A DNA stretch of 64,000 nucleotides from Streptomyces sp. CG4 (GTDB lineage Bacteria; Actinomycetota; Actinomycetes; Streptomycetales; Streptomycetaceae), in NCBI RefSeq assembly GCF_041080655.1, contig NZ_CP163525.1, positions 8,308,001 through 8,372,000 of the forward strand. The letters are read 5' to 3'. The notes beneath the pieces are model-generated. The model saw only the letters and a program-made list of their open reading frames with translations. It was not told the origin of the DNA and did no database searches. Every line of letters starts with the position of its first letter. The first letter of the stretch is position 1. The position numbers and the translations under genes were made by a program. This document shows, piece by piece, positions 58,629-64,000 of this stretch.

Positions 58629-59282
58629 ATGGAGCGTATGGACGCGGAGCTGTTTGCCCGGGAGCGCGCGGAGGTCGCGCCGGGCGCCGTGCACGTCCCG
58701 GACTGGCTGGACGCCGGCCGGCAGCGCGACCTGCTCGCCGCCTGCCGGAAGTGGGCGCGGCCACCGGCCGGCCTGCGCACGGTCCGCACCCCGGGCGGTG
58801 GCACGATGACCGCCCGGCAGGTCTGCCTCGGCTGGCACTGGTACCCGTACGCCTACGCCCGCACCGCCGTGGACGGCGACGGCGCCCCCGTGAAACCGTT
58901 CCCGGACTGGCTCGGCGCACTGGGCCACCGCGCCGCCGAGACCGCGCTCGGCCCGCAGCAGCCGTACCGGTACGACATCGCACTGATCAACTTCTACGAC
59001 GGCGACGCCCGCATGGGCATGCACCGCGACAGCGACGAGCGGGCGGACGCGCCGGTGGTGTCCCTCAGCCTCGGCGACACCTGCGTCTTCCGCTTCGGCA
59101 ACACCGAGACGCGCACCAGGCCGTACACCGACGTGGAGCTGCGCAGCGGTGACCTGTTCGTCTTCGGCGGGCCCTCCCGGCTCGCCTACCACGGCGTGCC
59201 GCGCGTACACCCGGGCACGGCCCCGCCCGCGCTGGGCCTCACCGGCCGCCTGAACATCACCCTGCGGGTGAGCGGCCGGTAA
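58629..59282 (+). CDS. AlkB-type alpha-ketoglutarate-dependent dioxygenase
   Basis: A 217-residue Fe(II)/2-oxoglutarate oxygenase of the AlkB family, which removes alkyl groups from DNA or RNA bases. Iron ligands: MHRDSDE (His132, Asp134) and AYHGVPRV; the 2-oxoglutarate arginine is in RLNITLR. The substrate-loop strand INFYDGDARMGM is typical. ATG at 58629 or 58638; neither has an ideal ribosome site. It is divergent from the rRNA methyltransferase. Confidence 0.9.
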   Translation: MERMDAELFARERAEVAPGAVHVPDWLDAGRQRDLLAACRKWARPPAGLRTVRTPGGGTMTARQVCLGWHWYPYAYARTAVDGDGAPVKPFPDWLGALGHRAAETALGPQQPYRYDIALINFYDGDARMGMHRDSDERADAPVVSLSLGDTCVFRFGNTETRTRPYTDVELRSGDLFVFGGPSRLAYHGVPRVHPGTAPPALGLTGRLNITLRVSGR

Positions 59283-59330
59283 CCGGCGCCCCGGGCCACC
59301 ACAGATACGGATCATGGGAGACTCGCCCTC

Positions 59331-60569
59331 ATGAGCGGCAAGGCGGAGCCCCGGACGGCGGGGGAGAGGACCACCTCCAGAGCGCGGCTGGACCGAGGGC
59401 GCGGCGCGCTCGGACCCGCGCTGGAGCTGGTGCACACCGGGCGGGCGCCGACCCGCGCCGTACTCACCGCGGAACTCGGCGTCACCCGGGCGACCGCGGG
59501 CGCGGTCGCGGCCGAGCTGGAGGCGCTCGGGCTGATCCGGGTGGACGCCCGCCCGGCCGCCGCGGCCGGCTCCCAGGGGCGGCCCTCGCACCGCCTGGAG
59601 GTCGCCGAGGACGGGCCGGTGGCGCTCGCCGCGCAGGTCCACGCCGACGGCTTCCGGGCGGCCCTGGTCGGCCTCGGCGGACGGATCGTGGCGACCTCGC
59701 CCGGCTGCGAGACCGTCGACGCCGACCCGGCCAAGGTGCTCGGCTCGGTCGTGGAGGCGGGCGCGGAACTGCTGCGCACGACCGGCCGCCGCTGTGTCGG
59801 CGCCGGCCTCGCCGTACCGTCCGCCGTGGCCGAACCCGACGGCCTGGCCCTCAACCCGCTGCACCTGGCCTGGCCCGTCGGCGCCCCCGTCCGGCGGACC
59901 TTCGCCGAGTGCGTGCGCGCGGCCGGCATCACCGGACCGGCCTTCGCGGGCAACGACGTCAACCTCGCCGCGCTCGCCGAGCACCGGCACGGCGCCGGCC
60001 GTGGCGCCCGGGACCTGCTGTGCGTGGCCACCGGACACCGGGGCGTCGGCGGCGCCCTGGTCCTGGACGGCCGCCTGCACACGGGCAGTTCGGGCCTCGC
60101 TCTGGAGGTCGGCCACCTCACCGTGAACCCGGAAGGACGGCCCTGCCACTGCGGCAGCAGGGGCTGCCTGGACGTCGAGGCCGACCCGCTGGCCCTGCTG
60201 GTCGAGGCCGGCCGCGAGCCGGGCCCCGAGGTGTCCCTGCTCCAGCAGGCCGACGATCTGCTGCGCACGCAGTACGCCGACCCGGCCGTCCGCCGGGCCG
60301 CCGAGGCCCTGATCGACCGCCTCGGCCTGGGCCTCGCCGGCCTCGTCAACATCCTCAACCCCGACCGCATCATCCTCGGCGGCCTGCACCGCACCCTCCT
60401 GGACACCGACCCCGACCGACTGCGCGCGGTCGTCGCCGACCGCAGCCTGTGGGGCCAGAGCGGCGGAGTGCCGATCCTGCCCTGCACCCTCGACCACAAC
60501 AGCCTCGTCGGAGCCGCCGAACTGGCCTGGCAGCCGGTCCTGGACGATCCGCTGGGGGCCCTGCGGTGA
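59331..60569 (+). CDS. ROK-family transcriptional repressor
   Basis: A 412-residue ROK protein with an N-terminal winged helix (THRAVLTA-like PTRAVLTAELGVTRATAGA, about 42-60) and a C-terminal ROK sugar-binding domain with the zinc motif CHCGSRGCLDVE. The kinase phosphate loop is degenerate, as in NagC/Mlc/XylR repressors. It overlaps the following NUDIX gene by four bases (GTGA). The sugar sensed is unknown and no transporter is adjacent. Confidence 0.88.
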   Translation: MSGKAEPRTAGERTTSRARLDRGRGALGPALELVHTGRAPTRAVLTAELGVTRATAGAVAAELEALGLIRVDARPAAAAGSQGRPSHRLEVAEDGPVALAAQVHADGFRAALVGLGGRIVATSPGCETVDADPAKVLGSVVEAGAELLRTTGRRCVGAGLAVPSAVAEPDGLALNPLHLAWPVGAPVRRTFAECVRAAGITGPAFAGNDVNLAALAEHRHGAGRGARDLLCVATGHRGVGGALVLDGRLHTGSSGLALEVGHLTVNPEGRPCHCGSRGCLDVEADPLALLVEAGREPGPEVSLLQQADDLLRTQYADPAVRRAAEALIDRLGLGLAGLVNILNPDRIILGGLHRTLLDTDPDRLRAVVADRSLWGQSGGVPILPCTLDHNSLVGAAELAWQPVLDDPLGALR

Positions 60570-61291
60570 CCGCTGCGACCGTGGAGATCCTGCCCGCCGG
60601 GCGCATCCGTCTGGTCGAGACGGAGCTGCCGCGGCTGTCGGAGCGGCACCGTGCGGAGATGGACCGGGTGTGGGAGGAGGCCGTACGGGCGAACCCGGCC
60701 CTCTTCGACGGCCCGGTGGCCGCCCTCACCGCGTCGGCGCGGGACGCGGCGGACGGCCTGGTGCTGTCCTGGGCCCGGGCGAGCTACCGGTACCGCGCGC
60801 TGCGGAAGGTGCCCGGCGCGCCCGTGCTGTCGTCCCTGTTCGTGTCCGTGCTGCAGCCCAGCTCCGACGGCCGCCTGATGGTGGGCCGGATGGCGCCCTC
60901 GACCTCCGCCCCGGGCCGCTGGCAGCTGCCCGGCGGAACCGTCGAACCCCCGGACGGAGAGGGCGAGTTGGACCTGACGGTGCTGTGCGCGCACGCGGCC
61001 CGGGAACTCGCCGAGGAGACCGGCTCCGACACCCCGGCCGACGGCCTCACCCCGTGGCTCACCACCCGGGGCGGGCGCGGCGACGTCGGCATCATGTTCA
61101 CCGCCCCGCCGCGCCCCGCACGGGAGTTGCACGACCGCTACGCGCAGCTGGTGCGCTCGGAGACCGCCCAAGGCGTGGAACCGGAGCTGGACCGCGTCGA
61201 GTTGATCGGCTCACCGTCGGATCTGGACGGGCTCGAAGGACCGCACGTCGACTATCTGCGCCCCGTCGTACGCCGCTACACCGGGTCCTGA
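60566..61291 (+). CDS. NUDIX-hydrolase domain protein
   Basis: A 241-residue protein. The NUDIX box is GGTVEPPDGEGELDLTVLCA continuing HAARELAEETG, slightly longer than the standard spacing between Gly and the REUxEE part, so activity is not assured. An N-terminal helical region (LSERHRAEMDRVWEEAVRAN) precedes it. GTG at 60566 overlaps the ROK stop. Substrate unknown; the coupling to a sugar-sensing ROK repressor suggests a nucleotide-sugar, which is inference. Confidence 0.82.
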   Translation: MTAATVEILPAGRIRLVETELPRLSERHRAEMDRVWEEAVRANPALFDGPVAALTASARDAADGLVLSWARASYRYRALRKVPGAPVLSSLFVSVLQPSSDGRLMVGRMAPSTSAPGRWQLPGGTVEPPDGEGELDLTVLCAHAARELAEETGSDTPADGLTPWLTTRGGRGDVGIMFTAPPRPARELHDRYAQLVRSETAQGVEPELDRVELIGSPSDLDGLEGPHVDYLRPVVRRYTGS

Positions 61292-61875
61292 GCCGTCAGG
61301 CTCCACAGCGCCGCCACCAGGGGCCGGCGCAGGTCCGCTCTGCGGATGCACAGCCCGATCGGGAACCGCTCCGGGGCCGGGTCCGCCGCAAGGACGGTCA
61401 GCCGGTCGCGGACCGCGCTGTTCTCCAGCACCAGCCGGGGCACCACACCCGTGCCGCAGCCGAGCGCGACCAGGGTCAACAGGCCCTCGTGGCCGTCCGG
61501 TTCGCAGACCGCCTCCGGCAGCCGGCCGCGCGCGGGAACCAGCGGTCCGCCGCGTCGCGCACCAGCCCCGGCGGGGCAGCACGAACGGGCCCGAGAGGCC
61601 CGGGTCCGGGCGGTCGCGAGCGGTCACCAGGACCAGGCCGGTGACCGCGACCGTCCGGCTCACCAGGGGATCCGGCAACCGCGCCGGAACACCCGCCGCC
61701 ACGTCCACCTCGCCCTCGTCCAGCCGGGCCAGGGCCGCCGCCGCATCGCCGGTGCGCAGATCCAGGCGCACCTGAGGATGCGCGGCACGCAACGGCGCCA
61801 GCAGGTCCGGCAGCAGCGTCTGGCACGCGGTCACGGTGGCGAAAACCGCCACCGGTGCGGGCCCGCCGCGCCGAA
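61274..61875 (-). pseudogene. ilvY: IlvY-like LysR regulator, truncated and frameshifted
   Basis: The effector-binding domain of a LysR regulator is spread over three frames: APVAVFATVTACQTLLPDLL to LVLVTARD in one (about 61875-61625), GLVRDAADRWF in a second, and LLTLVALGCGTGVVPRLVLE to ALWSLTAQDPV in the third. The whole N-terminal helix-turn-helix is missing: similarity stops where ilvC-like sequence begins on the other strand. IlvY is known to lie divergent to ilvC. The gene is dead. Confidence 0.8.
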
Positions 61876-61884
61876 CGCACCCTT

Positions 61885-62258
61885 TCCGTGGAGCCGTTCA
61901 CCGCAGACGTCTTCGTCGCCACCATGACCGCCCAGATCGACGAGTTCGCCGAGCGCGGCCACCCCTGGTCCGAGATCGTCAACGAGTCGGTCATCGAGGC
62001 CGTCGACTCCCTGCTCCCGTACATGCACGCCCGCGACGTGGCGTACAGGGTCGACAACTGCTCCCGCACGGCCCGCCTAGGCGCCCGCCGCTGGGGCCCG
62101 CGGTTCCAGGCCGCCTACGAGCAGATCGCCTACCCGGCATCCGAACCGAACACCCCGCGGATCAGGCCCTGTTGACGGCCTGCACCGAACACCTGGTGCA
62201 CGAGGCCCTGGCCGCGGCGGCGAAACTCCGCCCGGCGGTGGACATTTCGGTGGCGTGA
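61885..62258 (+). pseudogene. ilvC: Class II ketol-acid reductoisomerase, C-terminal remnant
   Basis: The plus strand carries the C-terminal part of a plant/enterobacterial-type IlvC: EIVNESVIEAVDSLLPYMHA, RDVAYRVDNCSRTARLGAR, then after a frameshift near 62140 HEALAAAAKLRPAVDISVA and stop. The N-terminal NADPH domain and most of the catalytic domain are absent. It abuts the truncated ilvY remnant directly. No enzyme can be made. Confidence 0.8.
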
Positions 62259-62384
62259 GCGAGCCTCCATGGACGACGCGGCGGCCTGCCGCTGTACCAC
62301 CGGGTCGGGGAAGCGGTTCAGATGGCCCAGGTTCCCCCGGTCACCGGGGACATCCAACTCGCCGCACAGCAGGCCGGACGCGGT

Positions 62385-62969
62385 TCACCACTGCCGTCCG
62401 CGCGGGAGCCGGTCCCGGCCCGGCGCGGACAGGTGCAGCACCTGGTAGACGTCCCCGTCGGCCTTCGGTGTGTCGTGCTCCCAGAGCGAGAAGTGGACGA
62501 GTTCCCATACGCGTGTGTCCACGGCGGCCGCCGCCAGCACCGCACCGTCCTCCGCCGCCAGTCGGCAGGTCTCGGCCGCCGCGTCCGCCATGAAGGCCGC
62601 CAACTCCACTCCCTCCGGCACCGGTTGGCGTCGGCGCACGGCGTACGCGGGCGCGGACCCGGTGGCGGCGCCCTCCTCGAACGCCAGGCCGCTCCACTGC
62701 CGTATCGCCGGCCGCCCGAAGTCGTCCACGGGTCCCTGGAAGGCGCCTCCCCACAGGAAGCTGTTCATGCCCTCCACGGTGTTCCAGAGGTAGAACGGCC
62801 CGTACTGGTTCACCGGCGAGCCGTGCACCCCGCGCTCGCGCAGCACATACGTCTTGATGCCGAGGCCGTCCCAGTCGTCCAGCAGATGCCCGACGCGTGC
62901 GACGCGGGACCGGATGACGCCCATGTCGTAGTCCGCGGGTAGGGTGAACTCGTACTGCATGGCGTGCAT
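62385..62969 (-). CDS. DUF4865-family protein
   Basis: A 194-residue soluble protein with the family opening MHAMQYEFTLPADYDMGVIR and the conserved SPVNQYGPFYLWNTVEGMN segment (about 62-80), followed by FLWGG. DUF4865 proteins look like alpha/beta-barrel monooxygenase relatives, but no function is established to my knowledge. ATG at 62969 follows AGGAG, ATG at 62960 is an alternative. It begins 5 bases after the TetR stop, so the two are one operon. Confidence 0.87.
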   Translation of the reverse strand: MHAMQYEFTLPADYDMGVIRSRVARVGHLLDDWDGLGIKTYVLRERGVHGSPVNQYGPFYLWNTVEGMNSFLWGGAFQGPVDDFGRPAIRQWSGLAFEEGAATGSAPAYAVRRRQPVPEGVELAAFMADAAAETCRLAAEDGAVLAAAAVDTRVWELVHFSLWEHDTPKADGDVYQVLHLSAPGRDRLPRGRQW

Positions 62970-62974
62970 GTGAC

Positions 62975-63550
62975 TCAGTGCTCCTGTCCGGGGGTTCGGG
63001 GCGCGAGGAGGGCGAGCAGGCCGCGGACGCCGGCGTCGAAGGCGGCGGGGGAGCCGGCGGCGCGGGCCAGGACGTAGCCGCCCTGCACGGTCGCGAGGAC
63101 GGCCGCGCCGATCTCCTCGCCGTCCAGCGAGGACGCGAACTGCCCCTGGCGCTTGCCCTCTTCGACGATCCCGGCGATCCGCTCGCGGATCCACGCGATC
63201 GTCTCGTCCACCGGCGCGCGCAGCTCGTCGCTGGCGATCACGTCCGGGTCCATGGTCAGCCGGCCGATCGGACAGCCGCGCAGTACCTCACGCTCGCGCA
63301 GCAGATAGGCCTCGATCCGCTCGTACGGCGTGCCCGGCCCGCTCAGTGCCCGCTCGGCGGTGGCGCGCAACTCCTCCGCGGTCCGTCGGATCGCCGCCAG
63401 GGCGAGGTCCGGCTTGCCCTTGAAGTGGTGGTACATGCTGCCCTGGCCCGCGCCCGCGCGCTCCAGGATCGCCTTCGGGCTCGTGCCCACGTACCCGCGC
63501 TCCCACAGCAGCTCACGGGTGGACTCGATCAGTCGTTCCGGGGTGCTCAT
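62975..63550 (-). CDS. TetR-family transcriptional regulator
   Basis: A 191-residue repressor with helix-turn-helix in TSPKAILERAGAGQGSMYHHF (23-43) and a C-terminal domain containing REVLRGCPIGRLTMD, typical of the YcdC/AcnR-like group with a conserved cysteine. The upstream sequence ACTGTACATACCAGTAGT (63556-63573) is a degenerate dyad that may be its operator. It is cotranscribed with DUF4865, a pairing that suggests electrophile or quinone sensing. ATG at 63550, with GTG at 63556 possible. Confidence 0.88.
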   Translation of the reverse strand: MSTPERLIESTRELLWERGYVGTSPKAILERAGAGQGSMYHHFKGKPDLALAAIRRTAEELRATAERALSGPGTPYERIEAYLLREREVLRGCPIGRLTMDPDVIASDELRAPVDETIAWIRERIAGIVEEGKRQGQFASSLDGEEIGAAVLATVQGGYVLARAAGSPAAFDAGVRGLLALLAPRTPGQEH

Positions 63551-63776
63551 GCCCACACTGTACATACCAGTAGTTACAGAGCGCCAGCCCGTTCCGCCAG
63601 CCCGCTCTCCGCCAGCCCGTCCTCCGCCAGTCCGTAGGGAGCAGCGCGCCGCCCGCGCCGTACTCCCCGGGAGGTAGCCGCACTGCCGCCGGCCGCACGA
63701 CGACCCGGACCCCCTGCCGGAGGGAGCCTCGTGGCATCCCCGAAGACGACGAAAACGACCTGGGAGATGACCCGAG

Positions 63777-64000
63777 ATGCAGACCCTGGCGAGCTGGAAC
63801 GGCGGGCCCGGCCCGTGGATCCTGTTCTTCCCGCTGATCTGGGCGGCCGTCGTGCTCGGCGCCGTCACCGTGCTGCGCCGCACCGTCTGGCGCGGACGCG
63901 GCGGCCCCTGGCGGTCCATGGACGGCGGGCGCCCGGCGGGCGACTCGCCGCTCGCGGTGCTCGGCCGCCGCTTCGCCTCCGGCGAGATCGACGAGGACGA
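63777..64000 (+). CDS. SHOCT-domain membrane protein (3' end outside the window)
   Basis: The first 74 codons are present. One membrane helix (WILFFPLIWAAVVLGAVTVL, about 14-33) is followed by a basic, Gly-rich linker and the start of a SHOCT domain (LAVLGRRFASGEIDEDE), which usually ends in EYRRRLSVL. GGGAG precedes the ATG. Function unknown; SHOCT modules are thought to mediate oligomerisation. Confidence 0.82.
   Translation, partial: MQTLASWNGGPGPWILFFPLIWAAVVLGAVTVLRRTVWRGRGGPWRSMDGGRPAGDSPLAVLGRRFASGEIDED

Noticed and set aside
1..64000. CRISPR arrays, tRNA or rRNA genes, complete insertion sequences or prophage genes
   Set aside because: No regularly spaced repeats with unique spacers, no cloverleaf-like segments with conserved T-arm, and no transposase, integrase or phage structural motifs were seen on reading.

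Overview
The window is very GC-rich (most codons end in G or C), uses many GTG starts and short leaders, and carries protein families that are essentially restricted to Streptomyces and close relatives (DUF6421, DUF6986, DUF6214, DUF6332, DUF5134, mycothiol-dependent enzymes, a Cys-ending VHVDLAR leader peptide). I read it as a chromosomal segment of a Streptomyces species. No rRNA, tRNA, CRISPR array, phage or complete insertion sequence was seen. Both ends are cut inside genes: an Old Yellow Enzyme family flavoprotein on the left and a SHOCT-type membrane protein on the right.

Layout. 1-15 kb: divergent ArsR regulator and flavin oxidoreductase, NCS2 purine permease, FprA-type ferredoxin reductase, DUF6214 protein, TetR regulator with its operator, HAD hydrolase, a decayed PAP2 phosphatase, M56 peptidase with DUF5134, FUSC exporter with MarR, two VOC proteins, methyltransferase, GNAT, GDPD. 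15-19 kb: translationally coupled DUF6421-SDR-threonine aldolase operon, then a transglutaminase-like gene behind a large palindrome. 19-25.4 kb: the most interesting block, two divergent operons that together hold a full oleABCD set (head-to-head acyl condensation, reduction, beta-lactone formation, decarboxylation) plus a dedicated acyl carrier protein and a KAS II-type ketosynthase. 25.7-31 kb: lipid acyltransferase, DUF4395/thioredoxin pair, a 26-codon cysteine-ending leader peptide before a flavin reductase, and etfBA. 31-40 kb: DUF6986 aldolase-like gene, a secreted protein interrupted by TAG, LacI regulator divergent to a ROK sugar kinase, and a secreted GH27 alpha-galactosidase. 40-54 kb: mycothiol-dependent enzymes, kinase-NUDIX fusion, MBL hydrolase, M20 dipeptidase, geranylgeranyl reductase-like enzyme, F420-type nitroreductase with TetR, two-component system, MFS drug exporter with MarR, and an MFS/mycothiol-enzyme reading-frame fusion. 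54-64 kb: DeoR with SIS isomerase and class II aldolase (amino-sugar or tagatose-type catabolism), RlmG-type methyltransferase, AlkB, ROK repressor, NUDIX, a deletion scar that fused remnants of divergent ilvY and ilvC, and TetR/DUF4865.

How the parts work together. Most regulators sit beside their targets and have visible dyads in the shared promoter region: ArsR (68-94), TetR (5247-5267), LacI (35690-35701), TetR (three sites, 46644-46709), MarR (two sites, 51270-51297), DeoR (55537-55578). Several terminators are long perfect hairpins (30301-30340, 49705-49741, 57361-57426). Three genes are clearly decayed (PAP2, the TAG-interrupted secreted protein, ilvY/ilvC), which gives a picture of ongoing gene loss in an accessory-rich part of the chromosome.
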